A stretch of 42,734 nucleotides of DNA from Defluviitaleaceae bacterium (lineage in GTDB: Bacteria > Bacillota > Clostridia > Lachnospirales > WQUN01): contig WQVX01000006.1 in NCBI GenBank assembly GCA_009785615.1, positions 1-42,734 of the forward strand, in the 5' to 3' direction. Within the stretch, counting starts at the first letter, position 1, and the number at the start of each line of letters is the position of its first letter. This document shows, in pieces, positions 24,418 to 34,852 of the stretch. Under the pieces are notes generated by a model. That model had not been told where the DNA came from and did not search any database. It saw nothing but the letters and a program-made list of their open reading frames with translations. A program made the translations under genes and the position numbers.

Positions 24418-25482
24418 ATGCCGTTTTATAATGAATTTGAACAAATATTTTTATTTCTACACAATTGGGATAATAATGTTGTTGTTATGGCAATTTTTAT
24501 TATTTTACATGTGCTTACCATTGTCTTACGTTTAGCTGTTTTTTTTGGATATAAAGGATTAAATGCTTTAATGACTATGGACATGATGCCGGCACGAGGA
24601 TTAGTTTCAAAAGCTGATATTCCAACCATTAGAAGCAGTTTGCTAAAGCGCGTTGCAGCAGATTATGTTGCAGCAGCAGAAAAAAACGCCCCACGAATTC
24701 CATTAAAAGCCATAATAGATAAACATATATTGTCTCTATCTTTTTTAGGATGGCCCTATGCAGGTATCAGCAAGTGGATAGAAAAATTGGAAAGCAGTTT
24801 AATGCTCTTAGGGTTAGCCTTAGCCTTTTTGTTTTTGGATTATGGTAATGCATATATATTGCTGGCTTTGACGGGCTTTATTATCTTAAAACTAGCTGCT
24901 GCATTTTTTGATTATGATACTGCCAAGCAAGTTTTAGTAAGTGATATACACTTGTACATGGAACGGGAAGTTGGTCAGTTTTTTGCGGGACATACTGCCG
25001 GAGCAATATTGCAATTTAAAAAAGGCATGGAAGAAGCTGTAGATCACCAAAACGCACTACTTCGCGGTACAATAGAAAAACTAAATGCAGATTTGCACTT
25101 GACATTAAAAAACCTTGAATGTTTGGCAACTTTGCCAAAAGCTTTGGAGAATATGATTCAAAGTAATGATAAATACGCGCTGCATCACGACACCTACAAC
25201 ACCCAAATTCAAATGATTAAAGATACTCAAGCGGCCTTAGCATCCAGCTTGGAAGTTTATGAGACTACATTACAAAATTTAGTACAGACTATGGGCAATG
25301 GCATGGGGACGTTTATTCAACTACATGGTCAAAATGCCGCAGATTCTCTTGTGGATGTGATGCAAAATCACATGACACATGTTATAGAAAACAACCAACA
25401 AACAGTGTCGTCTATAACAAGTCTAATGGATCAGCTAACAGATCAGTTGCGTACCTTGCATGAGCGAATTACTACTTTGTAG
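24418..25482 (+). CDS. Membrane protein with long helical cytoplasmic tail
   Basis: A 354-aa protein. Hydrophobic segments lie near residues 20-45 (VVVMAIFIILHVLTIVLRL) and as a pair near 125-165 (SLMLLGLALAFLFL and ILLALTGFIILKLAAAFF). From about 170 to the end it is helical and heptad-like, with many Gln, Asn, Leu and Met, resembling the coiled-coil tails of methyl-accepting or MotA/TolQ-like scaffold proteins. I do not recognise a family. As first gene of the Hsp70 operon it is a plausible membrane anchor of the complex. The start has a near-perfect AAGGAGGTG. Confidence 0.7.
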   Translation: MPFYNEFEQIFLFLHNWDNNVVVMAIFIILHVLTIVLRLAVFFGYKGLNALMTMDMMPARGLVSKADIPTIRSSLLKRVAADYVAAAEKNAPRIPLKAIIDKHILSLSFLGWPYAGISKWIEKLESSLMLLGLALAFLFLDYGNAYILLALTGFIILKLAAAFFDYDTAKQVLVSDIHLYMEREVGQFFAGHTAGAILQFKKGMEEAVDHQNALLRGTIEKLNADLHLTLKNLECLATLPKALENMIQSNDKYALHHDTYNTQIQMIKDTQAALASSLEVYETTLQNLVQTMGNGMGTFIQLHGQNAADSLVDVMQNHMTHVIENNQQTVSSITSLMDQLTDQLRTLHERITTL

Positions 25483-25496
25483 GAGGAGTGGCCGGC

Positions 25497-26717
25497 ATGG
25501 ACATACGAGAAGCATTAGAATATCCGCTGCCGGTGCTGTCCGTCAGCAAAGAAGAAATTGTAATTGAAGCAAACATTGAATCTAACATTAATTCTAATAA
25601 AAGCTATGAAGCATCTTTTGAATTAAAAAATTTTAAAGGCGGAATATTGTCAGGAAAAATAATATCCCCTGTTAAAAGTTTAACTTTTGAACCAAATACA
25701 TGGGAAGGAAACCGCCAAACTGTAGTATGCCGTTTTTCTCCGGATCCTATGGAATGTTGGAAGCCGGGAGAAGTGCATACATTTTCAACTTTGATACTTT
25801 CTAACGGAGGCGAATTCACTTTACCTATTACTGTCCGTTTGGCTAAAATGGCCATAAATACTTTAGAAGGTATAACAATTGCTAATCTTCAAGATTTTTA
25901 TGATTATGCTCAAAAATTTCCTCAAAAGGCACAAAAATTATTTACCGACATTAAATTTCCCAAACTATTGTCCGCTACAAATTTTTTATATATTGATGCA
26001 TATTCTTTTTTGGCAAAAGAGGCTAATTATAACCAAGCACGAGCAATGGATAACTTTTTTATCCTGGCCGGACTTAAAAACCGAACCAAACTACAAGCCC
26101 TTACATCTACAAAAGAACATATATCAAAAATTAAAGATGATAACATGATATATGGCGCATTTATGTTACAAAAAAGTGATATCGGATATGTAGATGCTCA
26201 TATTTCTGCATTAAATGATTCGCCATGGATATCTTTATCAAGCAATACATTAAACACATGGGATTTTGATGACAACCTTACTGCAATGATAAAATACAGC
26301 ATAGATCCAATGCAAATACGCGGTAGATATGCTTGTGAGCGAATCTTAATAACTGCGGCAGATACAGAAGATGTACCTGTAGATATAATCTTTAAACGTC
26401 CGGCACCCATCAAAACTTGGCTAACCAGAGAAGGCTATAAATTTCAAGACGAAGGATTTATAGTTGTGGAAAATCAACTGGACGAACCTTTAATTTTAGA
26501 ATTTTTTTGCAAAGAACAGTTTGTGCGCTTTTATCAGGAGAGATACAAAGTTGAAGGAAGATTAAGCATCCCATTTTTGATTAAACTGTCTCCTTTACAG
26601 TCAGCGCAGATGCTTTTTCGTAAAGTACCATCATTATCAGCAGAAATTGAGATCCGCACTATTTATAGTGGTACCGTAATCAGAAAGGTTTTGACTTTAA
26701 CAGCAGGAGAATGGTAG
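25497..26717 (+). CDS. Ig-like/beta-domain protein of the Hsp70 operon
   Basis: A 406-aa protein from the ATG at 25497 (AGGAGG 10 nt before); a GTG at 25488 is too close to that site. Residues ~10-120 read as a beta-sandwich (EIVIEANIESNINSN, SYEASFELKNFKGG, PITVRLAKM). Residues 125-215 are helical (FYDYAQKFPQKAQKLF) and the rest is beta-rich again. There is no signal peptide, so it is probably cytoplasmic. It resembles, from memory, the N-terminal part of large uncharacterised Lachnospiraceae proteins (DUF5717 type) encoded near Hsp70 genes; here that protein may be split between this gene and the next. Function unknown. Confidence 0.6.
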   Translation: MDIREALEYPLPVLSVSKEEIVIEANIESNINSNKSYEASFELKNFKGGILSGKIISPVKSLTFEPNTWEGNRQTVVCRFSPDPMECWKPGEVHTFSTLILSNGGEFTLPITVRLAKMAINTLEGITIANLQDFYDYAQKFPQKAQKLFTDIKFPKLLSATNFLYIDAYSFLAKEANYNQARAMDNFFILAGLKNRTKLQALTSTKEHISKIKDDNMIYGAFMLQKSDIGYVDAHISALNDSPWISLSSNTLNTWDFDDNLTAMIKYSIDPMQIRGRYACERILITAADTEDVPVDIIFKRPAPIKTWLTREGYKFQDEGFIVVENQLDEPLILEFFCKEQFVRFYQERYKVEGRLSIPFLIKLSPLQSAQMLFRKVPSLSAEIEIRTIYSGTVIRKVLTLTAGEW

Positions 26718-29519
26718 GTGTCCATGTTTCAAAAAAAGATTGATAATATGGAAAAGCGTTTTGAAATGCGGCCAACAGTAAAAACAGCCGTAGGACTTGC
26801 TCTGCGTAAATGGCTTGTTTATGCAGTATCAGTTGTACCGGAACCCAGAGAGTATTTGCACCGTGCTAACCATGTAATTTTAACAAGATTACGCAAAAAC
26901 GAGTCGGATATGCGTCTTTTTTGGCTGGGCATATATTTTTCAATTGAGCTGGGCTACTTTGATAAAGCTAATGAGATGCTGGACAATGCATACACTTACC
27001 GTGCTTACTATAAAAGCAACCAGCCTTTTAACTATAAAATACTGCACTTTTTGTATTCGTACCTTGAAATAAAACAAAAACGAGCCAAATCTGCAAAAAA
27101 ACATATGCGTACATTGGAATCCGCAGCAGGAGCTTTTGGTTCAATTGATTTTGATCCTAAGTTTGACCCACTTATGATGGGTATGCTTCATCTGGCCTTT
27201 TATGAATATGACGAAGCATATAGATATCTTGCCCGCAGCTATAGGGCCGGTTGCCGCAGTGTATTCTTGTTTAGTGCGTTATTTAACTTTTATCACACAG
27301 CTACTGCTCGCGGAAGAATAATGGGAGAGAGCGATAGCCGTATGCTTTTGCAAACGGTTCATTGGGCACTTAACCATGACGCAGATGTAGAGCATATTAT
27401 TGTTGTTTATCAAAATGAACTGTTGCAAAAAGATCATATCGCGCTTGGCGAGAGAATATACCACCAATTTCCAAATCAGTGGATGTTAAAGGAATTGTGC
27501 GCACATTATATGACAATACCTGATTATGGGCCAAAGGCATATGAATATTATCGAGATGCAGAAAGACGGCAAATCTACCTTCCAAATTTAAGCTATTTTT
27601 TGGTTCGCGCAGCGTTTTGCAGTGGGGCAGAGCGCATACATCGCTATACCATGACCCAATATTTGCGCAAGCCGGATGAAGATATAGACTTGCTAACATA
27701 CGTTTACCATCTTCTTTTAACAGATGAATCATTGTCAGATTTAGCTGCAAATCATGTTCAAAGTATAATCAAAGTAGCTGCACACTGCATGAATGAAAAT
27801 ATAAGAAGTCGTTATGCTAATAGCTTATACTACTTTTTTTGGATAAAATGTAACGAACAGCAAATTAAAGGTGAAAATGTTGATAGAGTTGAAAAAGTCC
27901 TTCTTGAAGATCTTTATAAATTTGAGGTGGTTTTTCCCGTTAAAAATGGAGATAAAACACCTGTAAAAAATCTCTATATTGATGAGCAAGAGAAAAACGG
28001 CATTACTGAATATGAATTTCCATCAGATGGTTCAACGCTGATAATTAATGCTGTAAGCAACGGATTTAGATACGTGGGGCTAAGTAGCAGCCATACTACG
28101 GTATTAGAAGCGGGGGTAACTGCACCTTTAGAAATTTATAGACGAATAGCCTCTGCCGGGACAGCACTATACCGTCATTTTTATGACAAAAACATTAGAG
28201 ATTTTGAAATAATTGCATATCTGGCTAAAGCCTATATTCAAGCCATATCAAAGGGAGAATACCAACAAAACCAAGATTGGGAAAGTGTTTTAGAGGCTGT
28301 TTTAGTTTCAAAAGAAGCCTCAAAAGCATTTAAAACTCAGTGCAGTGTTGCCCTTGGTGAGCTTTATTATAAAAAAGGTCAGTTAGAAAAAGCACTTTTA
28401 TGCTACGATAAAGCCGATGAAAATGCACTGGATGACGAATTTTTGGAACATATGCTTACAGTTTACGTAAAACAACAAGCTTTTGAAGCGGCCACAGGGT
28501 TAGTAGAGCGTAAGGGGCATCGAATAGGCGTTAAAGTGCTTTTTGAAGCATTAAAACCGCTTTCATTACAAGAACATGCTAACCGGCATCCGGCTATTGC
28601 AAAAACTGCATATGAATTATTGTTGCGGTCAAGATATGATAAAAATTTATTAGAAGTGGTCTTAGCGCACTTTACAGGTACTCAAAAACAGTGGTTGGAT
28701 TTAAGCCAAATGCTATCCAGTATGTCTATTAATGAACCCCGATTAGCTGAAATTATACTAAACAATGCTGCCTGGGGACATCACTTTGATGAAGCTACTC
28801 AGCGAGTATTTGTAAAAATGATAAATGATGAAACTGCCGGAGAAAGCTTTAAAAAATGCCTTCAGGATTTTATATACTATGCTATGTATGAGATTATTAT
28901 TGAAAAAGCAAAGCCTTTACCTGAGACAATTGCTGCATTGGAAAAAACTTATATAGAAAAAATTCATTTTAAAGGCGAAGAAAACCTTTTAGCTTATGGC
29001 TTGTGTCATGTATATCTGGGTCATGGAGTTACTACAATTAATTCAAATACAATTATTGAAGCGGCTGTTTCTTATCAAAAAGAAAAAGGTATGTTATTTC
29101 CCATATTTAGAGAAAGCAAAAAGAAGATAAATGCGTATATAGGAAAGTACAGGTCATTTATGTATCGAACACTGCCCGGGAAAAATGTGCGTTTATATTA
29201 TAGAGTAGACGAGGAGGAAGATTGGCGTGTAAAGGATATGGATTACTGGCTTTTTGGTCTGTATATGACTTATGTCCCTCACTTCTATGATGAACGGTTA
29301 GAGTATTATTTTAGCGAAGAGCTTTTGACAGGAAGCATAACCACTCAGCAGGAAGAGGTACATAACACAGATATGTACCTGGATGAAAATAGCACAGATC
29401 CATTTTTTATTATTAATAATGCCACTATTTACGAGCAGATGTTTAGATACGAGCAGGTAGAAGAAATTATCGGAGGATTGGTAAGGGATGTTAAAACAGT
29501 AAGAAGTAGATTGATGTAA
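26718..29519 (+). CDS. Large helical-repeat protein, 933 aa (possibly DUF5717-type)
   Basis: A 933-aa soluble protein starting at GTG 26718 (GGAGA 8 nt before) or ATG 26724. Helical hairpins of the TPR kind recur: [67 protein letters not shown] beta segment (residues ~400-470) interrupts the helices, and a C-terminal domain contains [16 protein letters not shown]. No J-domain HPD motif is present. Such scaffolds bind partner proteins; here the obvious partners are the Hsp70s downstream. It abuts the previous gene. The family name is from memory and uncertain. Confidence 0.65.
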   Translation: MSMFQKKIDNMEKRFEMRPTVKTAVGLALRKWLVYAVSVVPEPREYLHRANHVILTRLRKNESDMRLFWLGIYFSIELGYFDKANEMLDNAYTYRAYYKSNQPFNYKILHFLYSYLEIKQKRAKSAKKHMRTLESAAGAFGSIDFDPKFDPLMMGMLHLAFYEYDEAYRYLARSYRAGCRSVFLFSALFNFYHTATARGRIMGESDSRMLLQTVHWALNHDADVEHIIVVYQNELLQKDHIALGERIYHQFPNQWMLKELCAHYMTIPDYGPKAYEYYRDAERRQIYLPNLSYFLVRAAFCSGAERIHRYTMTQYLRKPDEDIDLLTYVYHLLLTDESLSDLAANHVQSIIKVAAHCMNENIRSRYANSLYYFFWIKCNEQQIKGENVDRVEKVLLEDLYKFEVVFPVKNGDKTPVKNLYIDEQEKNGITEYEFPSDGSTLIINAVSNGFRYVGLSSSHTTVLEAGVTAPLEIYRRIASAGTALYRHFYDKNIRDFEIIAYLAKAYIQAISKGEYQQNQDWESVLEAVLVSKEASKAFKTQCSVALGELYYKKGQLEKALLCYDKADENALDDEFLEHMLTVYVKQQAFEAATGLVERKGHRIGVKVLFEALKPLSLQEHANRHPAIAKTAYELLLRSRYDKNLLEVVLAHFTGTQKQWLDLSQMLSSMSINEPRLAEIILNNAAWGHHFDEATQRVFVKMINDETAGESFKKCLQDFIYYAMYEIIIEKAKPLPETIAALEKTYIEKIHFKGEENLLAYGLCHVYLGHGVTTINSNTIIEAAVSYQKEKGMLFPIFRESKKKINAYIGKYRSFMYRTLPGKNVRLYYRVDEEEDWRVKDMDYWLFGLYMTYVPHFYDERLEYYFSEELLTGSITTQQEEVHNTDMYLDENSTDPFFIINNATIYEQMFRYEQVEEIIGGLVRDVKTVRSRLM

Positions 29520-29542
29520 GTCATTTTGAAAGGAGAATAAAA

Positions 29543-29773
29543 ATGGCTAAGAAACTTTATAAATCTAGTACTGATGAGCAAATCGAAGGTGTATGCGGCG
29601 GTATTGCTGAATACCTTGGCGTGGACTCTACCATTGTCCGTCTTATATGGGTAGGTTTCACTCTTTTGGGTGGTTCGGGTATTTTGGCTTATATTATAGC
29701 TTGCTTTGTGATACCTGATCCACCGGAAGAGGGGACAGAAGATAAAGCAACAAAACCTTATAATGCAAATTAA
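29543..29773 (+). CDS. PspC-domain membrane protein
   Basis: A 76-aa protein, almost only a PspC domain: [35 protein letters not shown], then one membrane segment ([20 protein letters not shown]) and a short acidic tail. PspC proteins sense or modulate envelope stress in other bacteria. Its place inside an Hsp70 operon suggests that this machine acts at, or reports on, the cell membrane. AAAGGAG precedes the ATG. Confidence 0.92.
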   Translation: MAKKLYKSSTDEQIEGVCGGIAEYLGVDSTIVRLIWVGFTLLGGSGILAYIIACFVIPDPPEEGTEDKATKPYNAN

Positions 29774-29800
29774 TCTATAAAATAAATAAGGAGGACTAGT

Positions 29801-31489
29801 ATGGGTACTTTAGGACTAGATACAGAACGTGGATTGTTTTTAGGAATCGACTTTGGTACAACAAACTCTGTGGTGAGTATATATGACTTTAAAGCCGGAG
29901 AGGCTCAAACAATTCCCATTGATGGAGCCAACATATTTCCAACAGCTATTCAATTTGAAGCGGATCCGGATGATGATGCAAAATTAACACGAGTTTTTGG
30001 AGTGCAGGCCAGAGAAGCAGTCATTATCTATCCGCAATCTACAATACTGTCAATCAAGCGATTTTTAGGCGGTGACGAGAAACTTTCCATATCAGTAGAT
30101 GAGAAAGAATATAATTTCTCTCCTCAAGAAATTGCAGGAGAAATTTTAGGATATCTAAAACAAAAAGCAGACGAATACGCACAAGAAGAGCTTAATATCA
30201 GTGGTGAATTCTCGGGATGCGTTATAACGGTGCCGGCTAACTCCACAGATAAGCAAAAGAAAATGACCAAAGAAGCAGCCATTCTTGCAGGTTTTGATGA
30301 AGATAGCGTGTATCTGCGTTTAGAACCTGCTGCATCTGCAATTAGTTATGCCATTAATGAGACTAGTGACAAAAAAGTTTTGGTATATGACTTTGGTGGT
30401 GGTACCTTTGACGCTTGTGTACTTGATATAAAGATCGAAGCTGAAGGGGAACCTACAATATCTATCATCAGCACCTTTGGTGACAATGACTTGGGCGGAA
30501 ACGATGTAGATAAAATCATCATGGACATGATCTATGAAGAGTTTAAAAAGCTAACCAACGAGGAAATAGATCTCTTTGATGAAAATGCTGACGATGGTGT
30601 ATCTAAACGGCAAAAAAAGGTGGCTTTGGTACGTTTGCAACAGGCGGCTACTCAAGCAAAAGAACGCCTTTCTCAAACCAAATCTACTAAAATTCAACTT
30701 GCGCCACTTATTCAAGAACCCAAAATTGTTAATATAAATATGGAAATGTCACGAGAAGATTTTTATGGACATCGTCGCATTAATCCTTTGGGAGATAAGC
30801 CGGAGCTTTTTGAAAAATTTGCGGGTAAAAATCTTCACGATTTGATAGGACGCACTTTAGATTGCGTGGATAAATGTCTTGAAGCCGGTGGCCTTACTCC
30901 CGCAGATATAGACGAAGTTTTTACAGTAGGTGGAAGTTCTTCATTATTGCTTGCTGCTGACGCAATTACAGCAAGATTTAACAAGGAGCCTTTTAAATCC
31001 CGTATCAGTCCTGCATTAAGTATATCTCAGGGTGCAGCCCATTACTGTAATATGATAATGATGCCTACAGTAAGAGGCCCTGTTGTGCAGGAAAAAACTA
31101 TTCATCCTCTTGGACTCGAAATTGCAGGGCGTAGATTTTTGGAAATCGTTCCGGCGGGAGAAACTATACCAAAAGATGGCTTAACCATAGACGCAAGCGA
31201 ACCTCTTACTACCAATTTTGACCATGTATCCAGTATGGCAATAGTGGTATATGAAAACACTCTGCCCGTAAGTTTGAAAAAAGATAAGGAAAGCCAATCT
31301 GTCAACCAAGAAGGTATGAAACGCTTAGCCGGCACATCTTTAAGAGGTATTCCACAAGGCCCAAGAGGGCAAGAGAAGGTCAAGGTAATATTCCATGTAG
31401 GCCAGGACAATATGCTAAAGGTTACTGCCCGCAGCTTGTCCGCAACCGGCGTAGTTACGGAGCTGTCTGTTGATGAACTCTACACATAA
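29801..31489 (+). CDS. Hsp70 family protein 1
   Basis: A 562-aa DnaK-like chaperone ATPase. Nucleotide-binding motifs are intact: GIDFGTTNSVV (15-25), DFGGGTFD (197-204) and VGGSSSL. After the ATPase domain the substrate-binding beta domain is recognisable (GLEIAGRRFLEIVPAGETIPK) but the helical lid is missing: DnaK is about 610-640 aa. A stretch near residues 310-350 is divergent. Four such genes lie in one operon here, so this is a specialised Hsp70 rather than the housekeeping DnaK. AAGGAGG precedes the ATG; the end overlaps the GrpE-like gene. Confidence 0.93.
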   Translation: MGTLGLDTERGLFLGIDFGTTNSVVSIYDFKAGEAQTIPIDGANIFPTAIQFEADPDDDAKLTRVFGVQAREAVIIYPQSTILSIKRFLGGDEKLSISVDEKEYNFSPQEIAGEILGYLKQKADEYAQEELNISGEFSGCVITVPANSTDKQKKMTKEAAILAGFDEDSVYLRLEPAASAISYAINETSDKKVLVYDFGGGTFDACVLDIKIEAEGEPTISIISTFGDNDLGGNDVDKIIMDMIYEEFKKLTNEEIDLFDENADDGVSKRQKKVALVRLQQAATQAKERLSQTKSTKIQLAPLIQEPKIVNINMEMSREDFYGHRRINPLGDKPELFEKFAGKNLHDLIGRTLDCVDKCLEAGGLTPADIDEVFTVGGSSSLLLAADAITARFNKEPFKSRISPALSISQGAAHYCNMIMMPTVRGPVVQEKTIHPLGLEIAGRRFLEIVPAGETIPKDGLTIDASEPLTTNFDHVSSMAIVVYENTLPVSLKKDKESQSVNQEGMKRLAGTSLRGIPQGPRGQEKVKVIFHVGQDNMLKVTARSLSATGVVTELSVDELYT

Positions 31490-33248
31490 TAATTTGCAAA
31501 AATCATGGGGTACACTGTTGACGGCAACAGAAAACTATGCCAGACAGTGTACTGATATATTATTTAACGAATGCAATCGCAGGATATCATGGAAGCTGTT
31601 GAATGAAGCTGCTAAACTATCTAAGTTTGGCAGTCATGATGAGGAAGTATATAACCATTGTAAACGGCTAGTATTGTCATACAAAGAAACGGTTGATTTG
31701 CATGACCGTTTTCATGATGAAATCGTAAGCCATGAAGTTAGAGAGATAATTGATGGAATAGTTACAGTATTAGTCTCTAGGTTAAGAGAATTTGAAGAGA
31801 TGAATATTGATACGATTATTAAGTCTGACACCAATCCTGTAACTGTTGAAAAAAATGCTATAATTGCCCAGGCCACAAATAATCTGGTAAAATGCATAAA
31901 TAATCAACGGTTAACTTTTAGCGAAGAAATGTCTGCGTTTTGTGTGCGTTGGATGAGGCAAAATCTAGCAAAAGAGTTTTTGTTAGAAGCTATTAGCAAA
32001 GAAATATTGCCCGTTATATATAAATCTTATTGCAGTGGTCTTGAATTGTGTAAAAGTCAACTAAATGACATTAATCATCGCAAAAAAATACAGCTTTATC
32101 TAACCTTAATGGAGGACGAACTTGAGATACTCTCAACCATTATAAAAATTCAAGTTAAAGCTTTGGAGCAAGCGGTAGAATATGCTTCAAATCCTCTTGA
32201 AAAAATTGCGGTACACAAAATCTTATCTTTGTTGCGAGAAGCCTACCAACATTTTGGGCGCGCTTCCACAGAAATTGCTGCGGTCTTTCGTCGTTTAGAA
32301 GAAGATAAATTGGATAAGGCTCTAAATATTCCGGTTTCCTACGATAGCTTTGAAAAATTTTTACTTGATCGCTTTAGAAAAATTCGATTTTCAAATAGCA
32401 ACCGTATAAAAGAAAAAGTTGGAATATTTAAATCTCAAATAGAAAATGAAATAGATTCATTTCTTGGGCGGTATAAACTGGATTTTTATAAATCGATATA
32501 CCGTTTTCGTCGAATGGCAAGCGTAGAAATTATGCTGGCAGATGAAATGATAAATATCTTTGTAAACTTACACAATGCTTGGCCTGTGCTTGAACAAGAT
32601 GCAGAAAAAGAATTACAACAAGAAATATTACAGGGTGTTGCAGAAACCATCGAAATAAAAGTAGATGGATTAAAAGAAAGCACCTTGCAGTTTAAAGAAG
32701 AATGTGCTAAGGCAATAGCAGATTTTTCTGCTAAAAATAACCCTCCAACTGATGAAAAACTGCAAACCGCTCATGTAGAGGCATGGCGGTTATGGACAGA
32801 AAATTCTGAGGATTTTTTTCAATCTTACCCGGAAGCTCCGGTATTTGCAGAGTTTAGTCAGTACTATGAAAAAAGCACTTCTCGCTGTCAGGAAAATTTA
32901 GAAAAAAAGCTGATGAAGTTTAAAAGAGAGGTATTATTATACGAAATCAGCACTTATGAAGAAATTATCGCGTATAGTGTTTCCCGCTTGCGTGAAGATG
33001 AGGCTACTCAATATGCGGCAGAATTAGCTGATACTACTTTGGCTAAACTGGAAGTCCTACTGAAAAAGAACAACATAGAATTGATACGCCCTAACCCTCA
33101 TGATACTTTTAACCCTAAAGAACATGAGATTCTTATGGCAGAAACATTGCCGGAGTTTAAAAAGGGTGAAATAGTCAAGCTTATGAATAGTGGTTATCGG
33201 CAAAGAGATACTGTCTTGCTACGTGCTAATGTTATAGTGGCCAGGTGA
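31473..33248 (+). CDS. Long helical protein with C-terminal GrpE-like head (candidate nucleotide-exchange factor)
   Basis: A 591-aa, strongly helical, charged protein. The last ~58 residues read NIELIRPNPHDTFNPKEHEI, later KKGEIVKLMNSGYRQRD and TVLLRANVIVAR. This follows the GrpE head domain pattern G-(I/V)-E-x-I-x-P...F-(D/N)-P-x-x-H-E...G-x-V-x-x-(V/L)-x-x-G-Y...V-L-R-x-A-x-V-x-V-A. GrpE exchanges ADP for ATP on DnaK but is only ~180-210 aa; here ~530 residues of helix precede the head. The gene overlaps Hsp70-1 by 17 bp and abuts Hsp70-2. The start is the ATG at 31473; a TTG lies one codon upstream. Confidence 0.75.
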   Translation: MNSTHNNLQKSWGTLLTATENYARQCTDILFNECNRRISWKLLNEAAKLSKFGSHDEEVYNHCKRLVLSYKETVDLHDRFHDEIVSHEVREIIDGIVTVLVSRLREFEEMNIDTIIKSDTNPVTVEKNAIIAQATNNLVKCINNQRLTFSEEMSAFCVRWMRQNLAKEFLLEAISKEILPVIYKSYCSGLELCKSQLNDINHRKKIQLYLTLMEDELEILSTIIKIQVKALEQAVEYASNPLEKIAVHKILSLLREAYQHFGRASTEIAAVFRRLEEDKLDKALNIPVSYDSFEKFLLDRFRKIRFSNSNRIKEKVGIFKSQIENEIDSFLGRYKLDFYKSIYRFRRMASVEIMLADEMINIFVNLHNAWPVLEQDAEKELQQEILQGVAETIEIKVDGLKESTLQFKEECAKAIADFSAKNNPPTDEKLQTAHVEAWRLWTENSEDFFQSYPEAPVFAEFSQYYEKSTSRCQENLEKKLMKFKREVLLYEISTYEEIIAYSVSRLREDEATQYAAELADTTLAKLEVLLKKNNIELIRPNPHDTFNPKEHEILMAETLPEFKKGEIVKLMNSGYRQRDTVLLRANVIVAR

Positions 33249-33252
33249 TTAT

Positions 33253-34800
33253 ATGAATTGGAAAAAATATAAAGCCTTGCAAAAAAAAGATAAGCGAGAC
33301 GAAACTTATTTTATAGTTGGTCTGGATATCGGCAATGATTCTTCAGGAATTGCTTTTTATAACTTTATTGACAATGAGCCTGAACTCATTGATTTAAGCG
33401 GAGGATACGGCAGGCCAACTATTCCTACGGTTATGCAATATATTGCAGAGTCTAAAGAGTGGGTTTATGGAGAATATGCCATTCTTAACCGTGGCATGGG
33501 TCGAGAAGTCACTTTAAGTAACTTGGTAGATCGCTTAGGCAGTTCTGAATATATAGATATAGACAACCGACCCGTTAGTGTGGTTAGTCTTTTAAGTATG
33601 TATATTAAGGAATTGATGAGCAATGTAAAACACATCAATCCAAAGGCAGAAATTGCAGGAATAGTTGCTTCCGTACCCAGCTATTTTAGTACTAATGCTA
33701 GGGATGAATTTGTGCGGGCATTTAAAAATGCCGGATATGAAAAAGAACTTATAGGACTTGTATCTGACCGAGAATGTATATATTCATATCACTATAGGAA
33801 AAGATCTCAAACCGGAGAAAAAACTTTACTTATAGATTATGGCTCTCGCGGGGTGAGAGGAGGGGTTTATACCCTAGAATCCGATGCATCCACATTGCGA
33901 AGCCTGTCTTCCTTATTTGATGATGAAATTGGTACTCGGATGATTGAAGAACAAGTAAAAGATTTGTTTACAAATTATTATAAAGCAAATAATCCTATCC
34001 AAGCCCGACAAGGATTAGATCGCAATATTTTAGATCAGCTTATAGCTTTTGTCTACCAGCACAAAGACATACTCTTTCAAAAGGCCATACGAAATAAGCC
34101 GGCAAAATTGTACTTTAACTTTGCTTTTCCGCCTTTCCAGCAAACAGTAACTGTAGAGGATTCAGATAACCTTGTGGAGCCTTTTCGTAAACAGTTTAAT
34201 AAATTTATCCGCCAAGTATTGGAAAAAAATCTTACAGAAAATATTACAGTTATTGATATAGACGTGGTGTTATGCGTAGGCGGCGGCTTTGAAATGGTGT
34301 GGACTAAAGAAGCCATTGCATCCCTGTTTCCTCAAGGTAAGCTGCAATTATATAAAAATTCTAAAGCTATAACAGCCATGGGGGCAGCGGTCGCAGCAGC
34401 TCAATTGTTAGAGGTGGCAGAAGGTTATCCTATTACGATAGAGGACAGACATCAACTACCGGTGGATATAGGCTTTAGGATTGGAGATAATTTTATTCCT
34501 TTGGCAGAATGCAACAGCTTTTGGTGGCAGCCTCACCCAATCAAGCTATTTATCATTAACAGCCCTGTTAAAAACGAGGTTCCTTTTACCATTTTATCAC
34601 GTTCACCGGAAGGAGAAACAAAAACGCTGTCTGATGCGCCTCTTAAAAATTTGCCGGAACGGCCTAAGGGCACAACTCGACTTAGTGTACAACTAAAATT
34701 TTTATCAGATAGAGAAGCTATGGCAAAAATTGAGGATTGTGGATTTGGGGAATTGTTTCCTAAAACGGGATATGAGCAAGAAATAACAGTTAAATTATAA
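33253..34800 (+). CDS. Hsp70 family protein 2, predicted catalytically inactive (pseudo-Hsp70)
   Basis: A 515-aa protein collinear with Hsp70-3 and sharing its MNWxxYK start, but with ruined ATPase motifs: GLDIGNDSSGIAFY (23-36) replaces GIDLGTTNS, and IDYGSRGVRGGVY (194-206) replaces FDFGGGTLD, with Arg202 where the catalytic aspartate should be. The EEPKAAAL helix is SDRECIYS. The adenosine-pocket glycines (CVGGGFEMVW) remain. The beta domain is present in short form. The frame is fully open, so this is a conserved pseudo-enzyme or a nucleotide-free scaffold, not a decayed gene. AGGTGA precedes the ATG. Confidence 0.88.
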   Translation: MNWKKYKALQKKDKRDETYFIVGLDIGNDSSGIAFYNFIDNEPELIDLSGGYGRPTIPTVMQYIAESKEWVYGEYAILNRGMGREVTLSNLVDRLGSSEYIDIDNRPVSVVSLLSMYIKELMSNVKHINPKAEIAGIVASVPSYFSTNARDEFVRAFKNAGYEKELIGLVSDRECIYSYHYRKRSQTGEKTLLIDYGSRGVRGGVYTLESDASTLRSLSSLFDDEIGTRMIEEQVKDLFTNYYKANNPIQARQGLDRNILDQLIAFVYQHKDILFQKAIRNKPAKLYFNFAFPPFQQTVTVEDSDNLVEPFRKQFNKFIRQVLEKNLTENITVIDIDVVLCVGGGFEMVWTKEAIASLFPQGKLQLYKNSKAITAMGAAVAAAQLLEVAEGYPITIEDRHQLPVDIGFRIGDNFIPLAECNSFWWQPHPIKLFIINSPVKNEVPFTILSRSPEGETKTLSDAPLKNLPERPKGTTRLSVQLKFLSDREAMAKIEDCGFGELFPKTGYEQEITVKL

Positions 34801-34852
34801 CATTTCATAAACTATTTGTGGCTACGTAGCCATGTTAAAAAGGTGAAAACAT

